Positions 33,911 through 46,200 of a stretch of DNA of 64,000 bases are shown one piece after another (positions within the stretch are counted from its first letter, which is position 1; every line of letters starts with the position of its first letter). This stretch comes from Icerya purchasi. Its lineage: Eukaryota; Arthropoda; Insecta; Hemiptera; Monophlebidae. The stretch lies in assembly GCA_039619475.1 (NCBI GenBank), contig CM077116.1, forward strand, positions 249,621,440 to 249,685,439. Direction: 5' to 3'. Position numbers and translations under genes: made by a program. The notes below the pieces were generated by a model. The model was not told the DNA's origin. It did not search any database and was given only the letters and a program-made list of their open reading frames with translations.

Positions 33911-34210
33911 GTCGGCGCGATAGCCTAAGAGCGCTTGGATTCCGTTACAGAAGTCTCCGATTCGATGTTGGGCGGCGACAGAAGTTATTTACAATAAATT
34001 ATATTAAAATACTCGCTAGTAGTCACGTGAAAGGCAATGGCAAACCACCACGTACGACATCACTTATGCGCGCTAGATCAATACACAGCAGACACACACG
34101 GTGGACTGCATTTGTAGCGCGATAAATCAAACGATTACTAATCAGTTCCGAATGTAATCTTGCGTGTGTACAAATTAGTACTGCATATAAACAATTACTC
34201 GTACACAACC
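33911..34210 (+). repeat. tRNA-derived SINE, copy B
   Basis: The head reads GTCGGCGCGATAGCCTAAGA, then CTTGGATTCCGTTACAGAAG and GATTCGATGTTGGGCGGCGA. The body reads AAAGGCAATGGCAAACCACC, then TATGCGCGCTAGATCAATAC and TTTGTAGCGCGATAA. It aligns along its whole length with copy C (50632). A few bases of the A-box are deleted compared with copy C. Confidence 0.85.
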
Positions 34211-35471
34211 TACATCTGTAGAGCTAAAAATATATACGAATTGTTTGCCCACCAACCGAATGGTTGAGAAGATAATGGCGATGATAGGGAACAAAATCAA
34301 GACTTCTGAAATAGTTCAGTACATAACATCAAAATACTTTATTCTTTCGATTACTTGTTTTTCCGAACTGTAAGGCGATCAGTAGTAATGCTAATTTTCC
34401 GTCATCGTAATAACGCTCCATTATTCGAATCAATCCACTCCTAAAGGATTATCGCGAACCCTACAAACTATTCAACTTAGCACGCTGTTTTTTTTGCGAC
34501 AAATACTTCTTTCTTAATATCGACACCCTCGTATTAAATATTACTCGTACCCCAAAATTAAAAAGGATGCGAATGAAGAATAAAATTTTTGGTCACGCTG
34601 AAAGCGAAAATCGAAACAGAATTATTACAATTAACGGCAGTTTTGACCCGAGCAACAGTCCAGGCAGACATATAGTAAATGACGAAGGTTCGAAGGGTGT
34701 CAGTGTTACGAGAAATGACAGTCTCGGTTCGCTTCAAGAGCGCAAACAATGACGAACGTTTCAGCTGGACCCTTCACCGATAATGACGTTTTTAAAAATT
34801 ATATACAATAGTGCCGATCGACGGAAATGATGTAGAAAAAATTATTAATGAAAATCGAACTTTCTACCCCTTTTCGATAGAGCTTTTATTGTGATAAAGA
34901 AAAGAAAAACAAAAACTCGTCGAATGTGGCGGTCGAAGTGTACTACGCAAAATCTCACCACATGTGGCGTTTAATAATAGCCATTAGTAAATATCGGACA
35001 CAGCGTAATAGAAAGAAAAAGCTCTAGCTATTGGCCGTAAGTATTGCTACGGCAGGAGGCAACGTCTGTGTTTCAAAAACGAGCTACCGTGGGGAGCAGT
35101 TGATTACTTAACTCTGTTTCGTTCATCCCGCTGCCGCACATTGACACTTCAAAACTTTCACTTACACACTGGCCTTATGGTCTATAGCTAACACCCCCCC
35201 CCCAAAAAAAAAAAAGAAAAAACTAAAATAGTGAGCTCTTTGCGAAAATCTGCTTTTAGTTAATCGTCAAATTGTACAGCAGTGTATTAGTCCTCGTCAT
35301 CACTAGGTCATTGCTGCAGCGATAAGCAATGCCTCAGAGGTCGCTCTGTAAAAATCAAGTAGAAGATGTTTGCGTTAGACGTTTCGCGGATTTGTAGAGA
35401 TGCGCAAATCAACTCGGCTAGAACAATATTTTTGGGTACATATTTCCGACTGCCGATATATATCCGCTTCT
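34211..35471. other. No recognised gene
   Basis: A C9 A12 tract lies at about 35190-35214. No coding or repeat structure with clear ends. Confidence 0.5.
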
Positions 35472-35633
35472 CAACTCCAACTCCAACGCCGCCCGAGTTC
35501 GTATCTCATACCTAGCGTATAATCACAATCTTCGTTGCGTATTCAACTCCAATTCCAACTCCGCCCGAGTTCGTATCTCTTACCTAGCGTATAATCACAA
35601 TCTTCGTTGCGTATTCAACTCCAATTCCGCGTA
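35472..35633. repeat. 72-bp tandem repeat, 2.2 copies
   Basis: Units begin CAACTCCAA at 35472, 35544 and 35616. Each full unit contains CGCCCGAGTTCGTATCTC and TACCTAGCGTATAATCACAA, then TCTTCGTTGCGTATT. The first two units differ at only about four positions, so the duplication is recent. Short AACTCCAAYTCC sub-repeats lie within each unit. Confidence 0.93.
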
Positions 35634-35802
35634 GCACTCCAAACACACAAAGTAACAGAACGACTTTGAACACAGTACGCACGCGCGCAGCTAACGCTTT
35701 TTGGAGTTAAGCTATATTAAAAATTACTCGGCCAGAGGTAAATTCCACTGTGTCCGGAATGGCATTTGTTGGTTGTGTGACGTCTTTCGGGGTTGAGATA
35801 TA

Positions 35803-36483
35803 TTAACCCTTCTTACACAAGGTCCGGCTAAAAATGACCCGATAAATTTTCGCATTATTACTACGCGGCATTGCGCTGGAATTTAGCCTTGGCAGTTTAG
35901 CAGTCTTTTGTGACATTCTTTATGTTCATATTAATCACCTCACATCCGGAACAAATACGAGTTGTTTACGAAAAAATCCTATTTGTTTGTAGTATTGTCT
36001 AGCAATCGGGTAAAAAAATACCCGTGTTGTGTATAATGATATAATATTTTTCAAACGTTCAGTTTTATTTTATAGCGATTTCAGCTATTATGTTCGTTGT
36101 GAAATTATCTACGTACATCGAAAAATATTCCGAAGTAATTAGAACGACAGCATACTGAATTCGATTTAGAAGAATCATACTCTGAAGAAGATGCGTCTTC
36201 AGATAAAACTATGTTTTCATTCGCTCCAAGAAAAAATAAAAATGTTAATCTATCGTCAACCATGCACTTCACCGGGGACATTGATCCCGCAACTCAAAAG
36301 CCGAATGTAATATTGTTTTATTTTGATGGTGCCCGATATATATATATATATATATATATATTACTAAAATTTTCATTAAAAATAAATACTTGTGGCTATA
36401 AACAAATATATTTGAGAACCGGGTAAAAAATACCCGCCTTGTGCAATATGCTACTATAACACACCTTCCGTAAGAAGGGTTAA
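35803..36483 (+). mobile_element. Short piggyBac-like element (681 bp) with TTAA duplications
   Basis: TTAA lies at 35803-35806 and 36480-36483, with inverted ends CCCTTCTTAC. Subterminal palindromes CGGGTA(A)nTACCCG occur at 36007-36024 and 36420-36436, and ACAAGG words follow both ends. It retains a transposase N-terminal scrap and has lost the catalytic region. It differs in terminal sequence from the piggyBac element at 8736, so it is a separate family. Confidence 0.88.
36135..36424 (+). pseudogene. piggyBac transposase N-terminal fragment
   Basis: The plus-strand frame reads EFDLEESYSEEDASSDKTMF, then FAPRKNKNVN and FTGDIDPATQKPNVILFYFD. This is the acidic leader and the start of the DDE_Tnp_1_7 region of a piggyBac transposase. 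A (TA)n tract at 36337-36361 then interrupts it, and the frame ends at 36424 just inside the element. All catalytic residues are absent. Confidence 0.65.
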
Positions 36484-36857
36484 ATCACATCGTCGAAGAT
36501 TTACAATATTAGCACATTCTAAAACTATCAAATATTGGTGGAATAGTTACTTGCAATGCCAAAAACAATTAGGCAGTAAATACTATAAGAAATTTTGTAA
36601 TTGTAAAAGCTCCGTATTAAAAATAAAGTATTATACTACTTATAAAGAAAGTTTTAACGAATATAAACAAAAAATCACACAGGTGGCAAAACAATACGCT
36701 TGAAAAAATTTAGTATATAAAAAAACCGGAATTCGAGTTAAAATATAAGATTTTATTAAATAAAAATAAGCAAGTTCAAATACCTACACTAGATCTGATG
36801 AAGAAAAAGTAAATTTGTTTTGAGTACTATATCGATTTTCCCAACGACTCCTCCCCT
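36484..36857. other. AT-rich spacer
   Basis: No gene or repeat is recognised between the piggyBac element and the LINE remnant. Confidence 0.6.
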
Positions 36858-37085
36858 TTAGTTACTATTGTTATCATCTTCGCATTTCATCAGGTGGCCA
36901 AAGAACAGCCGTCCTCTGCAAATATGCGCCAGTTTTTCACTCACACCGATCTCCGTTAACAGACAGCGGTGCCAGTCCGCTTTGCCGTCCACGGAATTCG
37001 CATCACCATGCGTCATATCCACATCTCCAGCGTGTTCGTACATCTATTCTTTGTTGTCGTTGTTTCTGCGCCGTATACCATGGTC
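36858..37085 (-). pseudogene. RTE-like LINE C-terminal remnant
   Basis: The minus strand at 37085-36965 reads MVYGAETTTT, then NTLEMWIWRMVMRIPWTAKR. This matches the YGxETWT...FEMWCxRRMLRIPWTxRR block that follows the reverse transcriptase in these LINEs. After a frame change, 36950-36858 reads LLTEIGVSEKLAHICRGRLF, then FGHLMKCEDDN, the FGHxxRxEDxN module. Both halves are in the expected order with one frameshift between them. No polymerase core is left. Confidence 0.8.
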
Positions 37086-38487
37086 GTCGGTTGTACTAAA
37101 GTATTTTTGTCGAATTCTTAGTGTCGTAACGGTTCCTCTAAGTTCTGTTCAAACTCATCGAGGGGCCATACTTATTTCTGGTTCTAGTATTAGTCCTAGC
37201 CCCTTGTAAGTAAAACGCTCCGAGCGAATTAGTGCTGTAATAATCACGCTATCGAGGAATTTTTCGGACGTCGGTGAAATGACAGAAATGAACCAGAAAT
37301 ATTTACCCGCAAAGAAAACGGATCAGTGGTACAATATAAAATGTTTCCAGTAAGAAATCGTTTCGAAATATTCACGAAATTCGAGGATTTTTTGAGTAGT
37401 GAAATAAATCAGTACTTGTGAAAATTCTAAAAAAAAAAACGTCATAAATTCGAAAAATAATATTTTTATAAATTTATTGTTATATATATATAGTTATAAA
37501 TCGATGGTATTCTTTAATTACGTGATGAAATTGATGTTGATTATGACGATGACAAAAACTATATATATATGAAAAAATTACGGGCCACGACTTGCCATGA
37601 CCAATATAACTCTGCCGAGCGGAGCATCAGGCCTTCAAAGAAAAATTTCCGATAAAAAAAAACATAACCCGAAATCCGCCGTATGAGGGCGGTATTCTCT
37701 CCGAAACGTCTCCGTAACGGAGATGTCACAAGGGCCCACCACGTGCCCAATAACGAAACTTGTGGATATATAAACGTGTATGTATTTTTAGGAAACAGAA
37801 TACAGCAAAGAAAAAGAAAAAAACAATTAAAAGCGGTGTAGACTAGAAAATGGTAAAATTCACTAAATACTTTAAAATCTGTCATGAGCAGCATGACGAA
37901 AGGCCATGTCCGACAAAACGGTAACGCGACTAGACGAGAGCTGCAACATTTTTCGACCATGACAGCAGTTATTGTACGACGACCGACCAGCGTGGGAAAA
38001 AAAAGACTGACCACGATAATCGCTTGCACGATGTCGATCACGACACACGATGGACTTTTACCGAACGATATCGTCGAAATTACCCACTAATCTTAACAAT
38101 TAATAAAACTAATAATTCACGCCGTTGTTTCTCTAGAATATTTCAATTATTTTCTATATATATATTTAAGTAGCCGCTAACGTTTCTTTACAGGATTTTA
38201 CAACCTTCTCACGACTCTTGTAGCTATTCGTTTCACAAACATACGCTCTCCACCGGTAAACGCTTTATCTCCGCGTTTTCGAATATGCTTTACCGCGAAA
38301 CCAGTTCGCTACCCCGACACAGCCGTCACAACGGTTGTGTTCGGGGTCTCATGCTACTTGGCCAAAATAGCGCCCCCGATCGCAATTCACCGCCTTTACA
38401 TTTCCCGAGAAAAACCCGAGAAATTTTCTACCTCGGACAGCGTTATCAGAGAGCGTATAAAACATTATAAATACCGAATCCGTCTCA

Positions 38488-38546
<59 letters not shown>
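38488..38546. repeat. (TA)n microsatellite
   Basis: Nearly pure TA dinucleotides with one ACA interruption. Confidence 0.95.
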
Positions 38547-38548
<2 letters not shown>

Positions 38549-40078
38549 GCATATATGGACAATTATAATATGTGTAGAGCGACTATAATTAAACAGAAAT
38601 ATTTTAAGAAAATTTTTTTTTTTCAAACGATATTTTAATAAATATGAATGGAACTAATTTTAGCTTTTAGCGCGGTTTCTTTCAGGTGAATTTAAATTAA
38701 AAATCCGCGTAAAAACGAAGGAAATGTGGTGTTGCCTGACCGTAGTATCATAAACCCTCCGTAAATTCCGTGAATATTTCGAAACGGCACGGCTCCTGAC
38801 AGTCGGAAAGTCACTGCGCGTATTTCTGATCGTTTCACTGTTGTGTCATATTACCGAAATTTGAACTATCCTCGATCGCCACAGCATATCGTGGGCTGAT
38901 GACACTGTAACTTTTATACGTACAATTAGTTCTTAACTGCTAATTCATTTCCATCCCACTCGCTTTCAAAATATCAGCGGCCGAGCTGTTTTTAAGTTCC
39001 GAGTGAAACCGAACTGCCACATTTTTTAAATAATTCCAACTGGAACGATGTAGTTAACGAAAAACGTAAACGGTCAGTCACACTGGAATGTACGGTGCGA
39101 GAAAATTAGGACGTTAGTAACGTGACGCAAGGCCGAAACAATCAGCAAGATTTAAAACGATATAATGTAATAAACCTGTTTCAGCCGACCTCCTGTCATG
39201 AATTACAAAATTCCGTTACATGTAAACTTGAACATTTTTCCGGGTATATTTCCCGGAAAAAATTCGACCAAAGTAAAAATATATACTCACTGACTAACTG
39301 AGAAAGTCGAAATTTTCTTCCGATTAATATCAGGCAGATATTGAAAAAAAAAAAAAAAGGAAGAAGTAATGAAGAACCGACAAAAGAAAACCCCGAATTT
39401 TTCCCATTTATTATAAAAGATGCAGAATGAATTTCATTTTTCCGTTTTATTTATCGCCGGGCGATATTTTTCAAGATGCGCGCGCAGTTAAAACGACTCT
39501 AATGGCTCCGGAGTGTATTTTGTTGATCGTGTTAAGTTTTGTTTAATGATGACATACGCACATTTGCACGAATCCGAAAACCGTTCCGGGTAATTCGTTG
39601 ACGACCCTCTCGCCGTTTTTTGCCGACTGAAGTAGTATACACGGCGTGTAATATATCGCGTTCCAGCTAAAGACGGAATGTAGAATTAATGTACTTTTCA
39701 CCGGGCGCGCTGAATAGGACACTTGAGCGCAAAGACTAGCGCTCCTTCGGATACAGATTACACACTTGTGCAGAAAAACAACGGCGGCATTTGAACGAAA
39801 GCCAAACGGAGCTCTTGCACTTTCTTAGAATTCCCCATCGTTCCGGGAAAACTGCCCATTCGCTATCAATTCAATACAAGTAACGCCTTTTCACACGAAG
39901 GCGCTCTTTCTGTGCTCCTTGCCGAGAAAATGACGGGAAAAAATTGAGAACAACTCGTTTCAAGGTCTCTTTAATATTTCAGCAGACAGTACTCACGCAC
40001 ATGGCTTTCAGATGAACCGGCACGAATACGCATGTGTCGTCAATGCAAACATGGATGTACACGTTTTGTTTTTGTTCT

Positions 40079-40115
40079 TTATTTATTTATTTATTTATTT
40101 AGTTAGTTAGTTAGT
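40079..40115. repeat. (ATTT)n(AGTT)n microsatellite
   Basis: About five TTTA units pass directly into four TTAG units. Confidence 0.9.
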
Positions 40116-40779
40116 CATTTCATTTATTTTTTATTATCTTGTAGGTTTTTCAAACGAAGGGATGGCGCGTATGATAAATCTTAGGATTTATTTGTAGCAG
40201 TTACCCTTTGAATGGAGTCATCAACTTCCAAGTATTTGAACTCAAACATGGATTATTGTTTTTCCATATATCACCCTTCTTTTTGGATACGCGAAAAAGT
40301 TTTACCGAGTAAAATTATTTCGATCAAGGAGAAAAGCCGATTTTCCTTAAAAATCTTAGAAAATCTGTTTGCAGTTAAAGCTGTGGACAATAACAAGTAT
40401 CATACGGAAAATTTTCTTACACAATTAGTTATTTTCATATCCGCGAAGATATTAGTTAACAGGGGGAAGGTACCAACATAATTAATAAGAGAACGATAAA
40501 TCGGGATAATTTAATGGAATTCCACTATTGTAGAGACTATTGTATAATCTGTCGGAACAGATTTTCGTGTATTTTCAGAAAAACTGCAAATTTAAGAAGT
40601 AATTTTCTAACAGAATGAGAAATTTACGTTTATTTTAATATTTTAAAAGTTTAAAGCTTAAGGAAAAATAATGAAAGCGCTTGGGAAAATCAAAACGCCG
40701 TAAGTCATCGCAGAAACAGTGGACTAGATCATGAAAGACGGTATATCACACTACTCGATCGAGTTGATTTCATACATTT

Positions 40780-40788
40780 AATATATAC

Positions 40789-40835
<47 letters not shown>
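40780..40835. repeat. (TA)n microsatellite
   Basis: TA dinucleotide run with ATACAT interruptions at its left end. Confidence 0.95.
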
Positions 40836-40838
<3 letters not shown>

Positions 40839-43117
40839 GATGAATAAAATACTTTAAAGACGAAAGTCAATATATTCAAAATGAACCAATTTAACAAACT
40901 AATTTCAAACAACATCGATTCGTGGGTGAAAATGTGAGATTATGGAATGAAGTAGAAAACTCGTACTAATGAAAGGTTACCCAAAAATTCTTTCGTTCCT
41001 TTCGTCTGTTTAATAAGTTAGGTAGTTGTATTCACTTTCCGTTGGCTGAGTTTTGGAAATATTTCCATAACTTCAGCTACGCCTACCAGGTGTTATAATG
41101 AATTTGATACAAAAGTTTACATCGGTTTTTATCCTAAAAGTGGTTAAAACTTTTCTAAAAATCACCGGTTTATTTTTTAGTGGAAATCTCGGTTCAACTT
41201 GGTTTTAACTAAAAAAAAAAAAAATAGAATGCACATCTCATATTTTGTGCTCACACTTTATATGTGTCAAATAAACAATCGGGTACTCCTGGTGAAAACC
41301 GAAATAGTAGATAATTTTGGAGCGGACAGAAAGCCAGCTAAAGAATCGCAAAATTAGAATGTTACTGCCGCAATGTAGACAAATAAGACGCCTAACACAC
41401 ACAAAAACATTGCGAGGATAATTAGAGATTTTTATATTCGCATATAGCAGTATACAACGAGAAAAATTCTTTTCCTTTGGAAACCTACATAACCGTGTAG
41501 GAAATTTCATTTATTTAAAGAAATACAACATCAGGGTTGCAAACGGAGGGAAGAAGAACGGCACGTTAATAAGTCCGACTAGGTAAAAAGTATTCAGAAA
41601 AATTAAGAGATGTTTGTAAACATCAGCTGGTAGGAAGAATTTATTACAGAATCCGTACAAATATCCTCAAATAATATTCAGCGGTGAATTGGGGTACGGA
41701 CTGAATTTGCAGAAACAAAACTGGTCGGAATTTTGATCTATTCACGGCGATGCTAAACCGTTTTCACTATTAGAATGTTGTTAATAGTTATAATCGTTTA
41801 TATACAAACGCAATAGCGTCACAAGCAAAGTGCTTTTGATAGTTTCAAAAAAAGACATACACAAAAACTTTAGAAGTAAACTCGAAAAATGAAAAGCCTA
41901 CTGAACAATCATCCGAGAAAACTTTTTATAGTAAGAAACCGATTAGATAAAAGTGGAAATAAGAGCTCGTACGGTTAATAAATAAATAATGATGGCAATA
42001 AGCGCGATATCAGCTTTTGTTTTTACGTTTTTCAAAAAAAAACAACTCGACATCCGGAAAGAATAATTTTTTTGTGACAAAGGTTAAAAAATTGAAAAAC
42101 CGATTGTAAACTTTTCCAATTTATCGCGTTAATTAATAACTCGCTCTTTTTAGTTCCTTTCTTTTTTCGGTTAATTAAAAAAAAAATTTATACAAATTAA
42201 TATTTTTAACTTTTTATTAAATAGTTTTCACTTCTTAGAACGCAAAATATTGCGCTACGATTCGTATTTTTTATTTTTATTCTTCACTTCGATAGATAGG
42301 AAAACTTTTAGACCGCCAATTGTAAATTTTTTTTTTCTGTTCCCCTGCAACATAAGGGGGTGAGGCAAAGGCAATTTAGCGGAGCGAGTTTTTAACGATC
42401 TATTCTGAATCCGCATAAAACTTTCTCGCAACATTCGAACAGCCTCGTATATACCGAGTGAATTATTGGTAGATAGTTGCTCATGGCACGTTTGCCACGT
42501 TTAACAAAAGCCAAAAGCTAGTCAAATCAAGTGGATATTCTTTTTATTATGAGTATGCACGTGAAAGCTTTAAATATTTATGGATATTCTTATTTAAAAA
42601 TTCAGTTGCAACTGACTGCTCCATACGCTTATTGCATGATTGTAGATTTCGAAGATTTCCCCTTGTTTATTGCGAGTGAACTCCGAAATCTGTTTGAGTT
42701 TTTTTCCGAGTTATTATTATTGTCAAAACATCGGTTTAGACGATTTAGTGGTACCCAAAAGTTGATGATAGAACGGAATATTTGGTTTTTGTTTGTATGT
42801 GTCACTAGTGCGCTACGATTTTTCCATAATTTTGTACAACTGCGACAGAATGAATATTTTTTGGTACATCGCATCGTTTTTTGTTTTTTTGTTTTTTTTA
42901 TCTTTTGTATAACATCTTACTGCTAAGAATATATGTATAATAATTGGGACTTTCGAAGGACAGTAGCATCCAATCTGACAGAGCAGATGCCTTGTTTGAA
43001 AATACACAGTGCCGAAAACTTATACAATACGTGTACATATTCATCTTCATTTTCATTACGAAGAGATGTAAACGGAGCGCAGGTAGCTTTTAGATTCGGT
43101 GATATTAATTGTTCGCG

Positions 43118-43215
43118 TAACGTGTACCTTTTTTTTTTTAATTTCTGGGCTTGTTAACCGTGGACATTAACCTAATGCAAGAGGAACTTATCTGTACTCT
43201 TAATTTTCAAAATCG
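43118..43215 (-). repeat. Dispersed T-headed repeat (copy 4)
   Basis: A T run is followed by GGGCTTGTTAACCGTGGACA, then TTAACCTAATGCAAGAGGAA and CTGTACTCTTAATTTTC. It aligns best with the copy at 59660 (ACCAACCACGGACATAAACC ... TATATTCTTAATTTATC). Confidence 0.55.
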
Positions 43216-46200
43216 GGATAACGGACTGTCTAACCAACCACATCATCACACGGTAGTTGGCTTCAAGTAACATGCAGAGCGATTAGTGTGGAGTGCAGGT
43301 GAACATTGGAGAAAATAATTTTCTAGTTTTGTGGCTGCTGTACATTCAGATAAATTCTTTTTAATTCAGTAACGAATTTTTCTACAGTTTCTTCATCGTC
43401 GAGATATACGTGCGTGCATATATGTGTATACGATTATTTGATACGCGGGAGGCCGCCAATAATGATTTCGGACCTAATAATTTCCTTTTAATGTAATCCT
43501 CGATTGTCGCTTTATTTATGAAATCGTGAAGTGTTGTCTTTTTTCTTAAGATTTGTTCATTCCGTTGTTTTTTGTAGAATTAACTGTAGGATAACGTATT
43601 CATTTTGTCGCTGGTTTATAGATTACACCGGGGGGGGGGGCTGATAAATAAACGCAGAAAAAGTTTATTTGTTCGAATAATAAATCTGGATATCAAAGCT
43701 CGAAATGCTCTCGCGATGTTGGTAACAGGTATAACAGGTGTTTCGTTCTTAATCTTCATAGTAGATCTGAAATTAGAACTTCAAGAGACTAAATTTTTTA
43801 ATTAGTTTAAGAATTTTTAAAGAATTTTCAGCAAAAAATGATGATTATAGAAGTATCTTAAAAAATTACATTAATAGTGTTACATCACGCGTAAAAATTT
43901 AGTACGAATAATTTTATTTCTGCGAAGAAAGTTTTTTATTTCATGAAGAGATCGTAAAGGAACAAGAAACAAGTATATAATTTCCTGAAATGTCTGCGCT
44001 GTACCGATTTTATTACTAAATGAACCAATTTTATTTTCATCAGTTTTTCGCTTTGACTCTTTTTTTTTTTTCATTTTCAAATTTCCTCGGGCATTCGATT
44101 TCGGATTTAATAAAGTTTTCATCTTATTAAAAACCTCGGTCCGCCGTCTTGACAGGATTTTTTTCGGTGTTCCGGAGAAAACTTTACCTATGCAGAAAGT
44201 TGCATTAAAGTAAACATGGCATGAACGGAAGTTATTCGCTATCGAAGATGCGAAGGAATTATACAAGTTTAAGACACAAAGTAAATAAAGGGAGAGCAGC
44301 ACACTTATCGAGACGGAAAAATAATAAATAAATTTTACATTTTACACAGAACACCGACTCTAGTTTCGGATTTAATGAATTGATTTGCGTATGAATCTTT
44401 GAATCATTAGTCAAGGCGTTTTGCAAGATTTCTGTTATTTTTCCACTAAGTTAAAATTCGCCTTTTTTCATTTTATACGCTCGCGAAATATTTTGAATGT
44501 CGTAGAATAGCGTAATTATACTACCGTTCAAAATTGCAGTAGAAACGAGCCCCCCCCCCCCCATTCCACGAGCGGAGAAGTAAATTCGAATTTTACGAAA
44601 ATCTTACGCGAACGAAAAAAGGAAGACGGGTGACCTGGCACGACGTTCTACGTGTCGTGAAGATGAAAATGGGTTCATAATGTGACGGACGGAACTTAAA
44701 AATTACGAACTGTCAGAATACTTCCGTATTTGATAGGAAAATTTGTTCGCGGCTAATTATGAGCAATTACAAAAAGAAAAGATAAAATCAATATTTTAAT
44801 CTAATAAAGGGCAGCGCGGTCGTATTATTTTCCGTTGGACAAAATCTGTTTTCAATGGCGTACAACAGTCTGTAGCGAAAAAAATTGAGTAGATCGTATA
44901 AAAATTGAATTAAAAAAAAAAAAAAAAAAAAAAAAAAGAATAGAATAAAAAAAAATACGAAATTTAAAAAACGTTCGCATTAATTTCGGTCATTTTTTTT
45001 AAAAAGGAAAAAAAAGGAAAAAGAAAACGAAAACCACGTTCGCTGGAAGAAAGTTTGCATCGGCCAATAAAATCGACCCAATTAATTAATTGACGCAAAA
45101 CGAGCGATGGAAGAAGAAAAAAGGAAAACTAGTTCCCAAAAATTTTTCACCGAATTTTCTTCTCTGACGGTATTTTTTTAAATTTATCCGTTCGGATAAT
45201 AGTCGAAAATCTGTAAAAATAATATTCCGGCTATTATACGAGTCTGGTCGATCGGACGAGACGATAAAGTTGTTGCAATAGCAGCGCGGAAATTAATTTC
45301 GCCCAGGTACCCCCCTTGCGACTGGAATAACCGACGGTCGCGTACTGGACAAAAAAGAAAAAAGAAAAAAAAAGTGTGTGGGGGGGGAGAACGAAGAAGC
45401 CGGAGTTCTATTGGGAGTTTGAAATTTACGTATCGACTATTGTTTCCGTGTCTCCGGAGCGGATGACTAAGCGCAGTAACGGCCCCGAAATCCGCTGTTA
45501 GTCTGGAGCGGCCAGCGCGACCGGCTTAATCTCATTAATCAAAGCGGAAAAGTGTACGCGCTCCGGCATGGGCACCTTTTTGAGTGGCTTTTCGGCCCAG
45601 TCAGCGGTTTATTCATTAATAGAATAATACAGCAACGGCCGACCGACGTTACCTACTACAAATTACCTTTCGCTGACCCCCACTTCCTTCCACTCACCTT
45701 CCGTCCTTTACAAATTACTTTCTGCTTGCCACTGTTGTACACCTTCCGATCTGACAGGTAACATTTTTGCTTTCTTCGAAAACCTTCACTAAGCGCGCCT
45801 ATAATAATAACAACAATTATTACTACTATTAATTCAAATTCGCCCACGGCACTATCCGCGTCGAACAGGAATTCCGATATTCCTCTTTCTCCAGTACGTT
45901 CGCGAAAGGAGCAGAGTGCGGACGGCACTGCTGGCTAATCCTCGGACCTCAAAATTTCACGCTTTGGCGCCTCTTGCAAACTCTTTTAATTAAGACATCT
46001 CGGCCTGATTCCAATCGTCTCTTTCGCAGCACGCGTCGAGTTCTCTTTATACTGCATTACTTTCGTCCGCATAAGAGAAAAAGAAATAACAACGAGAGTT
46101 TTTTCACCTCGTACAGTCGATAATTCGCTTTTGTCAACGTCTTTTGCCGAACTCACTTTATTTTTCCTTTTACACAGATGGGGGTCACCCACACACACAC

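Larger units (their letters stand above)
37086..43117. other. Six kilobases without a recognised gene
   Basis: Holds (TA)n tracts at 38488-38546 and 40780-40835 and an (ATTT)n(AGTT)n tract at 40079-40115. Long frames such as 37559-38041 (minus) and 42531-42926 (plus) show no domain and skewed composition. I could not identify transposon ends here. Confidence 0.5.

Noticed and set aside
36868..37209. 113-codon plus-strand frame
   Set aside because: It is the antisense shadow of the LINE remnant on the minus strand at 36858-37085.
37559..38041. 160-codon minus-strand frame
   Set aside because: Phe-rich and hydrophobic without family similarity, and no splice or start context that sets it apart.
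42531..42926. 131-codon plus-strand frame, with a minus-strand counterpart showing Cys and His residues
   Set aside because: The Cys/His spacing on the minus strand does not form a zinc-finger consensus, and both frames lie in low-complexity sequence.
43880..44302. 140-codon minus-strand frame with a hydrophobic, signal-like N-terminus
   Set aside because: No recognisable domain, a Lys-rich low-complexity middle and AT-rich composition like its surroundings; most likely chance.
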